From positions 1 through 32,362 of the forward strand of contig JBKEHD010000014.1 of assembly GCA_046710445.1 (NCBI GenBank): a stretch of DNA of 32,362 nt, read 5' to 3'. The DNA comes from JBKEHD01 sp046710445 (lineage in GTDB: Bacteria; Pseudomonadota; Alphaproteobacteria; Rickettsiales; Midichloriaceae). The position numbers and the translations under genes are program-made. Below the pieces are notes generated by a model that worked only from the letters and a program-made list of their open reading frames with translations, had not been told where the DNA came from and made no database searches. The stretch's first letter is position 1; the number at the start of each line of letters is the position of its first letter. This document shows positions 1 through 7,570 of this stretch, piece by piece.

Positions 1-57
1 ATCCACTAATTTACTTGTTGTTGCTTCTGTATTATTTTTTGTTACTTTTTGTGCCAT
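1..57 (-). CDS. N-terminal fragment of an unidentified protein, running off the left edge
   Basis: An ATG at 57-55 on the minus strand opens a frame that reads MAQKVTKNNTEATTSKLVD up to the window edge with no stop. An AAAGG stretch about 10 bases upstream of the ATG can serve as ribosome binding site, and a weak promoter and an inverted repeat lie just behind it. Nineteen residues rich in Thr, Lys and Asn are too few to name a family. It points the same way as the next two genes, so it could be a separate leftward transcript. That it is a gene is inferred from start, ribosome binding site and open frame only. Confidence 0.5.
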   Translation of the reverse strand, partial: MAQKVTKNNTEATTSKLVD

Positions 58-71
58 ATATGTTACCTTTA

Positions 72-106
72 TAAGTTACTTTTATTTTATCTTTTTTAGT
101 AACTTA
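72..106. repeat. 9-bp perfect inverted repeat upstream of the partial left-edge gene
   Basis: TAAGTTACT at 72-80 and its exact reverse complement AGTAACTTA at 98-106 are separated by 17 bases, putting the arm centres 26 bp apart. The repeat lies between two leftward genes, immediately upstream of the ATG at 57. There is no T tract behind it on either strand, so an operator is a better guess than a terminator. The candidate promoter at 84-111 overlaps it. Confidence 0.5.
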
Positions 107-111
107 CACAA
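84..111 (-). promoter_or_regulatory. weak candidate sigma70 promoter for the partial left-edge gene
   Basis: On the minus strand TTGTGT (111-106) and TAAAAT (89-84) are 16 bases apart. The -10 is 5/6 to consensus but the -35 is only 3/6. The -10 sits in the loop of the 9-bp inverted repeat and the -35 overlaps its right arm. In such AT-rich DNA chance matches are common. Confidence 0.3.
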
Positions 112-187
112 AGTATATTACACCCTCAATTGTACTTTTGTTATGTGTTGCAGAAATAATTATACATTCGAGTATATATATCTAATT

Positions 188-1135
188 CTATAGATCATCA
201 GTGTATGTAGTTTCTTTTTCATCGTTTGTAAGATCTTTTTCATATTCTGATATATCATTTGTTTCTTCAATGCTTAATTCTTTGTTAAATTCATTGAATG
301 ATAAATATATTTTTCCCATCAATTCTTTAAAATGATCTTTGCAAGAAGTGTATAAATCTTCAGTTAAAGTAGAACATTCCGATATCAAAAAATCTGCATT
401 ATTATGATATAGTGTTATATCTTCTTCTTTTGTTTTATCTAATTCAGCGTAATTTCGTAAGCATTGTTCTCTAATTTCGCTATATCTCTCTAAACATTGA
501 TTACCTAAATCTTTGAGCATTGTAATATTGCCTAAAAGTAATGCATATTCTTTTTGGATATTATCAGCGTAGTTTGTTTTCACTGTTTGACTTGTTATTT
601 CTATACTTTTTTCTGACATATATACGACAATAATGGTATCGACATTTAAAAATTTTCTTTCAAAATAGGTATTGTTTTTTTCCAAAAATATCAGATCTAT
701 ACGTTGTTGCATTATTGATAGATCATTAAATTCACTCATCTCATCTGAAATATTTGATTTATATGAATTAAGTGAATCTTTGCATACTTTAAATAGGTCT
801 TTATGAGCATCTACAGATTTATATTTCAAAATTTTTAGATCAGCATAATGATGATAAATTTCTCTCTTTTCTTTTATTTCTCGCCATTCATCATAAAAAG
901 ATTTATAGCCATTACTAAATTCTATGAATTGTTCCAGACAATTATCGCCTAATATTTTTATATCATACGATATTGTAATAAGCTTTTGATAAACTCCTTC
1001 CATTAGTGATGTGCATTTATTAGATAATCTTTTTTGCTCAGCACTTTGTTGATGCAATTCCATCTCTCTAATAGAATCTAATGCTTTCTCTGCACTAAAA
1101 AATGATGGTGAGGTAGAATTCTCTATATTTGACAC
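188..1135 (-). CDS. unidentified helical protein with an internal duplication of about 80 residues
   Basis: I do not recognise this 315-residue protein. It is hydrophilic, has no signal peptide or membrane segment, and looks largely alpha-helical. Residues about 62-141 and 210-289 are two copies of one module: both begin LG-x-x-CLE, carry YHxxAD in the middle and DL(F/Y)xxCKD later, and end with an EFNxxLSI-like motif, with only one-residue indels. The linker at 142-209 holds a hydrophobic strand near 165-172. The C-terminus is acidic. The start is GTG at 1135; an in-frame TAG lies a few codons upstream, and no ATG lies between. A good promoter sits at 1165-1193. Function is unknown; the duplicated helical layout suggests a scaffold or binding protein, which is inference only. 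Confidence 0.75.
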   Translation of the reverse strand: MSNIENSTSPSFFSAEKALDSIREMELHQQSAEQKRLSNKCTSLMEGVYQKLITISYDIKILGDNCLEQFIEFSNGYKSFYDEWREIKEKREIYHHYADLKILKYKSVDAHKDLFKVCKDSLNSYKSNISDEMSEFNDLSIMQQRIDLIFLEKNNTYFERKFLNVDTIIVVYMSEKSIEITSQTVKTNYADNIQKEYALLLGNITMLKDLGNQCLERYSEIREQCLRNYAELDKTKEEDITLYHNNADFLISECSTLTEDLYTSCKDHFKELMGKIYLSFNEFNKELSIEETNDISEYEKDLTNDEKETTYTDDL

Positions 1136-1164
1136 AAACCCTTCACATTCAATTGAAAGCCCCT

Positions 1165-1193
1165 ATTGTACATTATAAACTTAATATTTTCAA
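1165..1193 (-). promoter_or_regulatory. candidate sigma70 promoter of the duplicated helical protein gene
   Basis: On the minus strand TTGAAA (1193-1188) and TACAAT (1170-1165) are spaced by exactly 17 bases; each hexamer is 5/6 to consensus. Transcription would start near 1158, about 23 bases before the GTG start at 1135. This separates the gene from coq9 upstream. Confidence 0.55.
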
Positions 1194-1213
1194 TATATAT
1201 AGAATTTATGTAT

Positions 1214-1816
1214 TTAACTAAAGCTACAACTTTCTTTGAGCTTATTTATTTTTTTTCCAACATTTACAATGCCATTCAGGCTCCTTTGTAAAAAATCGTA
1301 AGTATCTTGGTTGTCATCAGATTCGTCGGATAGCCAATACATTATTGTTGATAAATAAGCGGCTGTTAACAATCCTCGTTTTGAATAATAATTGAAATCT
1401 GTAGATTTATCCTTGCCAGCAATTTTCCAAATAATATGCATTGTATGCCATATATGTGGGTATAATTTCACATGATTCCAAGGTAAGGCGAAAAAAGTGC
1501 TGATTTTTGACATAGATATTTTATATTCATCAAGTAATTTTATACGAATTTTAATCGCTTCGTAAATCCTTGCCGTGACACTGTTTATATCTGGTAAAAT
1601 TTTATTTAATTCTTCTAGCATCAAGCTATCAATATGATCTCTAAATAGATCTAAAAGCTGCATTCTACCATTTGGAAAAAGTAAATTATCGTATTCTTTC
1701 TCTATACCAATATTTATACATCCCTTGGAAATTATATTGCTATCAAATTGTTCATAAGGTAGTATTTCTAACACTGAGAGTAATACTTTATGTCTTAAAG
1801 AGGGAATGTTTTCCAT
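1214..1816 (-). CDS. coq9: COQ9 family protein, ubiquinone biosynthesis accessory factor
   Basis: This 200-residue protein has the features of the COQ9 family: an N-terminal region resembling a TetR-like helical domain and a C-terminal helical core with the sequence pattern LPWN (111-114), a Trp-rich stretch WHTMHIIWKIAG (123-134) and the signature FNYYSKRGLL (141-150) followed by TAAYLSTIMYWLSD. In mitochondria and alphaproteobacteria COQ9 binds lipid and assists COQ7 in hydroxylating the quinone ring. Its presence suggests the organism makes ubiquinone. The ATG at 1816 is close to the divergent map gene, with 55 bp between them. No Shine-Dalgarno is obvious. The final residues are Ser/Cys rich and look lineage-specific. 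Family assignment is from recognisable motifs; activity is inferred. Confidence 0.85.
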   Translation of the reverse strand: MENIPSLRHKVLLSVLEILPYEQFDSNIISKGCINIGIEKEYDNLLFPNGRMQLLDLFRDHIDSLMLEELNKILPDINSVTARIYEAIKIRIKLLDEYKISMSKISTFFALPWNHVKLYPHIWHTMHIIWKIAGKDKSTDFNYYSKRGLLTAAYLSTIMYWLSDESDDNQDTYDFLQRSLNGIVNVGKKINKLKESCSFS

Positions 1817-1847
1817 TTAATTGCATTTTGTTTTTATTCTTGGATTA

Positions 1848-1853
1848 TATAAT
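1848..1853 (+). promoter_or_regulatory. possible -10 element for map-holA-mraY
   Basis: A perfect TATAAT occurs 18 bases before the map ATG in the 55-bp gap shared with divergent coq9. The hexamer 17 bases upstream is a poor -35, and the better TTGCAT at 1821 is 21 bases away, so this is only a weak call. Confidence 0.35.
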
Positions 1854-1871
1854 AAAAAGTACAAAAGATAA

Positions 1872-2657
1872 ATGGCAGATAATATAATTTTACATGATGA
1901 AGTAGGATTTCAAAAAATGAGAGCGGCGGGAAAATTAGCTGCTTCTGTGCTTGATTATATCACTGATTATGTGAATCCTGGGGTTACTACAAATGAAATT
2001 AATGATTTATGTCATAAAATGATTCTTGAAAATGGCGCTATTCCTGCCCCATTAAATTACAAAGGATTTCCTAAATCAGTTTGTACATCTATCAACCATG
2101 TTGTATGTCATGGTATACCTAGCGATAGAAAATTGCTTGATGGTGAAATTATTAATATTGATGTTACTGTGATTTTAGATGGGTGGTATGGCGATACAAG
2201 TAGAATGTATTTTGTTGGTAAAAAAACACCAATAAAAGCTAAAAGGCTTGTTGATGCAACATATACTGCAATGATGAAGGGAATAGAGATTGTAAAACCA
2301 GGTGTGCAACTATGTGAAATAGGCAGAACGATTCAAAATTATATAGAAGGTTTTGGATATTCAAGTGTTAGAGAATATTGTGGTCATGGTATTGGGCAAG
2401 TATTTCACACTGCACCAAGTGTTTTGCATTATTATGATAAAACAAATGACCTTGTTTTGAAAGAAGGGATGTTTTTTACAGTAGAGCCAATGATTAATAT
2501 TGGTGATTGGAAGACAAGATTATTGAATGATGAATGGACAGTTGTAACAAAAGATAATTCTTTATCCGCGCAATTTGAGCATAGTATTGGAGTAACAAAA
2601 GATGGGTATGAGATTTTTACCCAATCTTCGAAAAATTTTACCAAACCACCATATTAA
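1872..2657 (+). CDS. map: methionine aminopeptidase type I
   Basis: This cytosolic dimetal peptidase removes the initiator methionine from new proteins. At 261 residues it has the usual bacterial type I length. The five metal ligands can be placed at Asp97 (in INIDVTV), Asp108 (in YGDTSRM), His172 (in CGHGIGQVFH), Glu205 (in TVEPM) and Glu236 (in QFEHSI); substrate-site His80 lies in VCHGIP and His179 in VFHTAP. The ATG at 1872 gives the expected N-terminus. It is the first gene of a rightward group with holA and mraY, each 9 bp apart. Nothing in the active site is missing, so the enzyme should work. Confidence 0.97.
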   Translation: MADNIILHDEVGFQKMRAAGKLAASVLDYITDYVNPGVTTNEINDLCHKMILENGAIPAPLNYKGFPKSVCTSINHVVCHGIPSDRKLLDGEIINIDVTVILDGWYGDTSRMYFVGKKTPIKAKRLVDATYTAMMKGIEIVKPGVQLCEIGRTIQNYIEGFGYSSVREYCGHGIGQVFHTAPSVLHYYDKTNDLVLKEGMFFTVEPMINIGDWKTRLLNDEWTVVTKDNSLSAQFEHSIGVTKDGYEIFTQSSKNFTKPPY

Positions 2658-2666
2658 TGAAATTTT

Positions 2667-3659
2667 ATGAATTTCTCTGAATTTGAAAATTATATTTCAA
2701 AAGATCTCAAGTGTTTTGACTATATGTTTGTCGGTGATGATATTGGTCAAATAACTCATTGCACAGATGCATTACTGAAAAAATATACAAAAGGTGAATC
2801 ATATTTCACAGATAAATTATCATATCCAGATTTGCAAAAAGATAATTCTTTGTTGAAAGGTAGTTTAGGCTCTTTAAGTTTATTTGATGATAAAAAAATT
2901 GTAATCATAGATAATTTAACAAATACCCTTAGTAAGGAAGTATTGGATATTCTGCATGATAAAAAGAACGATTTTTTATTAATAATTAAAGCGAAGGGCA
3001 TAAAAAAATCTTCGAAAACATATAAATCACTGAGTTCTAATAAAAGAATTATGGTTGTAAATTGTTATCAACTTGAGATTTTAGAAATAAATAGATTTAT
3101 AGAAAAAATACTAAAAGCTCATTGTATAACATATACCAGGGAAATCTTGTCAGTGATTTCTCATATTTTACCAAGCGATATCATGATCATCAAAAATGAA
3201 TTGGATAAATTGATCCTATATATGGGTGATGATACAGAGCTAACTTTAGAGATTATAAAAAAAGTCATAGCAGGAGAAAGAAATTCTTCTTATGTGAATT
3301 TATGTCATGCCATTATATTTAAAAATAAAAACAAATTATTTGAACAGCTTAAAATACTTATGGATGAAAGAAAAAATCCGATAGGTATATTGCGAATATT
3401 GCAAAATTATTTTGCCAGAATCTTATATATTAAAAAAGAAGAGTACTGCAAAAAAATCTCTGTATTGGAAGCGATTAATTCTTTGAGGCCACCAGTGTTT
3501 TTTAAAGAAAAAAATTCATTATTAGAAATTTGTAATAAAATAACATATTCCAATTCTTTGAAAATTTTAAATGAGCTTGTGTCATTAGAGATAAAATTGA
3601 AAAATTTGCATATTGACCAAAACACTGTATTTTATAATTATCTACTACATAAAGTATAA
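2667..3659 (+). CDS. holA: DNA polymerase III, delta subunit
   Basis: The delta subunit is the clamp-loader wrench that opens the beta sliding clamp. This 330-residue protein matches the family in length and layout: an N-terminal AAA+-like domain with a DLF-like clamp-contact region (SLSLFDDKKIVIIDNL, about 69-84), a conserved block near 166-181 (LPSDIMIIKNELDKLI), and a helical C-terminal collar domain (about 210-330). Like other delta subunits it has no Walker A motif. Sequence similarity across this family is low, so the call rests on domain order, the IIKNELDKL block and length. It follows map after 9 bp and precedes mraY after 9 bp, with no strong Shine-Dalgarno. Confidence 0.88.
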   Translation: MNFSEFENYISKDLKCFDYMFVGDDIGQITHCTDALLKKYTKGESYFTDKLSYPDLQKDNSLLKGSLGSLSLFDDKKIVIIDNLTNTLSKEVLDILHDKKNDFLLIIKAKGIKKSSKTYKSLSSNKRIMVVNCYQLEILEINRFIEKILKAHCITYTREILSVISHILPSDIMIIKNELDKLILYMGDDTELTLEIIKKVIAGERNSSYVNLCHAIIFKNKNKLFEQLKILMDERKNPIGILRILQNYFARILYIKKEEYCKKISVLEAINSLRPPVFFKEKNSLLEICNKITYSNSLKILNELVSLEIKLKNLHIDQNTVFYNYLLHKV

Positions 3660-3668
3660 TACATATAT

Positions 3669-4757
3669 ATGCTGCAACTTATTACAGAAATTTTAGCAAA
3701 ATATTTTTCTTTTTTTAATATATTTAAATATATCACGTTTAGAAGTGGGGGTGCTTTTTTTACTTCTTTTTTTATTATGCTTTTTTATGGTAAGCGTTTT
3801 ATTGCATTATTGAAAACCATGCAAAAACATGGTCAACCTATACGTGATGATGGTCCAAAGCATCACCAACTTACAAAAACTGGCACGCCATTTATGGGTG
3901 GTATTTTAATTATTATATCTATATTAATATCAACATTTTTATGGGCTAAAATAAGTAATCCATATGTTTTATTATTATCCTTCACATTGGTAAGTTTTGG
4001 GTTATTAGGTGCGATAGATGATTATAAAAAATTGAAACATAATAATACTATAGGATTGTCAGGAAGGAATAAATTATATTTTCAAATAATATTAAGCCTT
4101 ATGATTTCAGTGGTTATCACTTATATTTCCAAAGATGAATATTCTACCATGCTAGTATTTCCTTTTTTTAAAAATGCAATGTTGGATATTGGTATTTTTT
4201 ATTTTGTTTTTGCAGTATGTGTGATCACTGGCTCATCTAATGCTGTAAATTTAACAGACGGGTTAGATGGATTAGCTATTGGTCCAATAATAATTGTTAT
4301 TGTATTTTTTGCCATTATTTCTTATTTAGTTGGAAATGTAATTTTTGCAAATTATCTCAAGCTATTATACATTAAAAATACTGGAGAAATAGCAGTGTTT
4401 TGTTCTGCATTAGTTGGGGCTGGTTTAGGATTCTTATGGTACAACGCTCCACCCGCAAAGGTTTTTATGGGTGATACAGGTAGTTTGTCATTGGGTGCTG
4501 TTATGGGTACAATAAGTGTTATTACAAAAAATGAATTGATATTATTAGTTGTAGGATTTGTTTTTGTGATAGAGGCACTGTCTGTGATAATACAGGTCAT
4601 TTCATATAAATTATATAAAAAAAGAATATTTCAAATGGCACCAATCCATCATCATTTTGAGAAAAAGGGGTGGTCTGAATCTACTGTCGTTGTTAGATTT
4701 TGGATTGTATCCATAATTTCTGCAATATTGGGATTGATAAGTTTAAAAATCAGATAA
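3669..4757 (+). CDS. mraY: phospho-N-acetylmuramoyl-pentapeptide transferase
   Basis: MraY transfers phospho-MurNAc-pentapeptide from UDP to undecaprenyl phosphate in the inner membrane, forming lipid I of peptidoglycan synthesis. The 362-residue product has about ten membrane helices and all family signatures: DDGPKHHQLTKTGTPFMGG (60-78), GAIDDYKKLK with Asp117-Asp118, NAVNLTDGLDGLA (191-203), the NAPPAKVFMGDTGSL block with catalytic Asp269, and PIHHHFEKKGW (325-335). Together with murD, lnt and the LD-carboxypeptidase in this window it argues for a real, if perhaps thin, cell wall. It closes the map-holA-mraY group; after it a 111-bp gap leads to the metallo-hydrolase gene. Confidence 0.97.
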   Translation: MLQLITEILAKYFSFFNIFKYITFRSGGAFFTSFFIMLFYGKRFIALLKTMQKHGQPIRDDGPKHHQLTKTGTPFMGGILIIISILISTFLWAKISNPYVLLLSFTLVSFGLLGAIDDYKKLKHNNTIGLSGRNKLYFQIILSLMISVVITYISKDEYSTMLVFPFFKNAMLDIGIFYFVFAVCVITGSSNAVNLTDGLDGLAIGPIIIVIVFFAIISYLVGNVIFANYLKLLYIKNTGEIAVFCSALVGAGLGFLWYNAPPAKVFMGDTGSLSLGAVMGTISVITKNELILLVVGFVFVIEALSVIIQVISYKLYKKRIFQMAPIHHHFEKKGWSESTVVVRFWIVSIISAILGLISLKIR

Positions 4758-4857
4758 AAGATGATAATTATTTTGATTTTAAATATTTGGGAAACATTTT
4801 GTCCACTGTTAATTGAAGCAAAGGTAAAAATTTCTTCTCAAACCATTGTAGTATGTT

Positions 4858-4864
4858 AGGGGGA
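4858..4864 (+). promoter_or_regulatory. unusually strong ribosome binding site of the MBL-fold gene
   Basis: AGGGGGA ends 4 bases before the ATG at 4869. Most genes in this window have no clear Shine-Dalgarno, so this purine run stands out and fixes the start codon of the downstream gene. Confidence 0.6.
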
Positions 4865-4868
4865 TTTT

Positions 4869-5582
4869 ATGATAAAAGTCACAACAATATACGATAATAT
4901 TGAATGTACAAATGGTTTTCAAGCAGATTGGGGGTTCGGTTGTATTATTGATCACCCAAAAGCAAAAATTATTTTTGATACTGGTGCACATCACACAATT
5001 TTAGAAAAAAATTTAAAAATAGCAAATATTGATCCGTCAGATATCGATATAATAGTGCTATCTCATAAACACTGGGATCACAAAGGTGGTGCTTCTTGGA
5101 TAGCCAAACAAAACCGAAATGTGAAAATTTATATGCCAAAAAGCTGGAGCAATAGACTTGAAAAAAAATTATCATTATATACCTCACAAGTACACTCTGT
5201 TTTACAAAATTTATATTTAAGCGATGAATTTCATGTTGTTGTGTCTAAAAACATTTGGATTAGAGAATTGGCATTGGTGATTGACACATCAGGTGGCTCA
5301 CTTGTTTTTACTGGATGTAGTCATACAGGTATCCACAATATTATTCGAAATGTACAAAATGAAAAACAAAGAAAAATCGAAATGCTTTTTGGAGGGTTTC
5401 ATCTTTTGAAGTCTTCAGTATCTAAAATTAATATGACTATTAATGAATTAAAGAAGTTAAATGTATGTCGTGTTGCACCTTGTCATTGCACAGGAAAACA
5501 AGCTACAGAAATTCTTCAAAAAGAATATAAAAATAATTTTATTAAAAATGGAGTTGGTAAACAATTTATTATTCCATTATAG
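4869..5582 (+). CDS. metallo-beta-lactamase-fold hydrolase, COG1237 type
   Basis: The 237-residue protein has the metal-binding motif SHKHWDH (His66, His68, Asp70, His71), preceded by IIFDTGAH (35-41), and further likely ligands His152 in GCSHTG, His178 in GGFHLL and His206 in PCHCTG. The GCSHTG-GGFH-PCHCTG series is typical of the COG1237 group, some of which are annotated as dihydropterin-related phosphate synthases or as metal-dependent hydrolases; the substrate here is unknown. No signal peptide, so probably cytosolic. It stands alone between mraY and a leftward cyclophilin gene, with its own strong ribosome binding site. Such genes are sporadic in reduced intracellular genomes, so horizontal acquisition is possible but not shown. 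Confidence 0.85.
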   Translation: MIKVTTIYDNIECTNGFQADWGFGCIIDHPKAKIIFDTGAHHTILEKNLKIANIDPSDIDIIVLSHKHWDHKGGASWIAKQNRNVKIYMPKSWSNRLEKKLSLYTSQVHSVLQNLYLSDEFHVVVSKNIWIRELALVIDTSGGSLVFTGCSHTGIHNIIRNVQNEKQRKIEMLFGGFHLLKSSVSKINMTINELKKLNVCRVAPCHCTGKQATEILQKEYKNNFIKNGVGKQFIIPL

Positions 5583-5691
5583 ACATAAGAGCATTTAAAA
5601 ATGAGTGCGGAAGCATCTAGATATTTGACGAAGATATCAATTTTTAGAGTGTTTGCAACTTAGCTATTTTGTTACAGTCTACTTAAGATGA

Positions 5692-6237
5692 CTATTTTTT
5701 CAATACACTCATCTTAACAATAGTATCTGGGTTGGTAACGATACCATTATTGGATGAATCACCTTTTTTAATCATATCTATAAATTCCATACCTTGAACA
5801 ACCTTGCCAAAAGCAGTGTATTCGCCATCTAAATATGTTGCATCGTCAAGCACAATAAAAAATTGACTATTTGCACTATCTGGATCGCTGCTTCTTGCCA
5901 TCGAGACTACACCTCTTTTATGTTGAATGTCATTAAATTCAGCTTTAAGATTTGGTTTTTCACTAGCGCCAGTTCCATTTCCCCTAGGATCACCAGTTTG
6001 AACCATAAAATTTTCAATTACTCTATGAAACTTTAATCCATTATAAAATCCTTCATTACAGAATTCTTTGATTCTTTGAACATGTTTTGGTGCCTTGTCA
6101 GAATATAATTCTATAATGACCTTGCCATATTTTAAATCCAGTTCAATTAGATCGTTTTCTTTTACTGTTGCATTTAATTTAGAAGGAGTGAGGGACATAA
6201 TACACAATATAAATAAAATTCTTGAAAAAATTTTCAT
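5692..6237 (-). CDS. peptidyl-prolyl cis-trans isomerase, cyclophilin type, exported
   Basis: A cyclophilin that speeds proline isomerisation during protein folding. I place the start at the ATG at 6237, giving 181 residues beginning MKIFSRILFILCIMS, a clear signal peptide with likely cleavage near residue 23 (LNA|TV); an upstream in-frame ATG at 6282 would add 15 residues that spoil it. Family motifs follow: FYNGLKFHRVI with catalytic Arg72, FMVQTGDP, GTG, SMARSSDPDSANSQFFI and YTAFGKVVQGM. The protein should act in the periplasm, possibly membrane anchored. It is monocistronic or pairs loosely with the upstream leftward gene (90-bp gap), and converges on the MBL-fold gene. Confidence 0.93.
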   Translation of the reverse strand: MKIFSRILFILCIMSLTPSKLNATVKENDLIELDLKYGKVIIELYSDKAPKHVQRIKEFCNEGFYNGLKFHRVIENFMVQTGDPRGNGTGASEKPNLKAEFNDIQHKRGVVSMARSSDPDSANSQFFIVLDDATYLDGEYTAFGKVVQGMEFIDMIKKGDSSNNGIVTNPDTIVKMSVLKK

Positions 6238-6327
6238 ATTAATAACCAATATATGAAACGTAATATGATAACGACATATCAAATTTTCATATATTATATC
6301 ATAAAACAGTAATAATTTACCACTCTT

Positions 6328-7464
6328 TTATTTTTTATTGGATAAATATCTCTTATATTTGAAGAAAAAATATTTTTTTTGAGGATATTCTTTCATATTT
6401 TCTTTTGTATATATTAACCCTTCTTCCATAGGTATATGCCTGCTGTAACTTAAATGTATAAAATCTTTCATATCCGTATCAATAGATGTTATGACACCTG
6501 TATGACCGGCTAAAGAGTGTTGATGATTTGTTTTATCTGGGTTTTGTTGTATGTCATATTCTCTATAAGCAAAAATATCACCTATAGATACTTCTTGAAA
6601 GCTTTTAATAGGTAGCAAATAATTGTGGAGAATTTTATAATATTTTGATTTTTGTACAGAATTATATGTGTCATAAAATTTTTCAAGATCCAGTGTGGAA
6701 AATTCTGCTAATTCCTCATTAGAAAAATCTTTTTCAGCGTCTATCCACTTCAAAATTGATGTCATGCAATCTTCAGATCTTAAGTTTTTTTCTCTATACC
6801 TAATATCTTGATTTGAACCTCCAAAAGAATAACCATTTGTAAAATACAATAGTTCTCCTTGTGCAGGACTTAAGTTATCTTTATAGAAATATTTCCATTC
6901 CAATATATTGAATTCTAAATCTAAATTTATAAAATTTTGTGGCAACAGAGTGCTTTGTATGTTGGGGCTAATATTAACATCAAATAACTTATTGTTATTC
7001 AAAAACTCAAATAATTCTTTGTTGTTGTAATTAAATACAATATACAAAATTGAAAAATAAAAAATCTTGATATAATTTAAATATGAATCAAAATTCTTAA
7101 ATATATTTCTGTCTATGGAAATTGCTTCTTTGTTTAGGTCATCTATTAATTTATTTGATGATAAGTAATAAGTGTAATTATCTATAAATTCATAAGTTCC
7201 CGACAACAATTCAAAATTTTTATTATAAAGTAAGGCTTCATTTACACTTTCTCCATTTTGTTTGGCCACACCTATATGATGATTGATTTGCAAAGTTTTT
7301 TTTATATCATCTAATATATCTTTTTTAGCCTGGGTATATATTGTTTGATAAGATATGTTTTTTTTCTTTATAATATTTTTAGAAGTAGTAATTAGATTTA
7401 TTACTTCCTCAATATTTTTTATTTTTCTTGTGCTAGCTTCTTGCAGCACTCTTTTATATAGCAT
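6328..7464 (-). CDS. uncharacterised protein with a C-terminal NlpC/P60-like cysteine peptidase core
   Basis: I do not know this 378-residue protein by name. Residues 1-190 are helical and Asn/Lys rich, with one hydrophobic helix at about 130-146 and no signal peptide. From about 211 the pattern of NlpC/P60 papain-fold peptidases appears: YSFGG (212-216), then DC with Cys233 at the start of a helix, IGDIFAY (294-300), GHTGVIT with His321, and IHLSYSRH (336-343). In that family the Cys and the His of GHVGI form the catalytic dyad. The Ser normally after the Cys is replaced by Met, and a 60-residue insert separates Cys from the GD strand. Substrate could be peptidoglycan or a host protein. Start ATG 7464; no clear Shine-Dalgarno. 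Confidence 0.72.
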   Translation of the reverse strand: MLYKRVLQEASTRKIKNIEEVINLITTSKNIIKKKNISYQTIYTQAKKDILDDIKKTLQINHHIGVAKQNGESVNEALLYNKNFELLSGTYEFIDNYTYYLSSNKLIDDLNKEAISIDRNIFKNFDSYLNYIKIFYFSILYIVFNYNNKELFEFLNNNKLFDVNISPNIQSTLLPQNFINLDLEFNILEWKYFYKDNLSPAQGELLYFTNGYSFGGSNQDIRYREKNLRSEDCMTSILKWIDAEKDFSNEELAEFSTLDLEKFYDTYNSVQKSKYYKILHNYLLPIKSFQEVSIGDIFAYREYDIQQNPDKTNHQHSLAGHTGVITSIDTDMKDFIHLSYSRHIPMEEGLIYTKENMKEYPQKKYFFFKYKRYLSNKK

Positions 7465-7570
7465 GTATTTAGCTATTTTAAGTAATGATAATATGTAATT
7501 TAATCTAAATAATTTTCATATGTAAATAAATAATAATAAATTTGAGGTAAAATATTTTTTTTCTGTTAAA

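Noticed and set aside
1672..1887. Rightward 71-codon frame between coq9 and map
   Set aside because: Mostly antisense to coq9 and overlaps the map start; its aromatic-rich translation reflects AT-rich DNA.
5583..5691. Terminator between the MBL-fold gene and the cyclophilin gene
   Set aside because: Only a 4-bp AGTC/GACT stem before a T run, which itself encodes the last lysines of the cyclophilin on the other strand; too weak to call.
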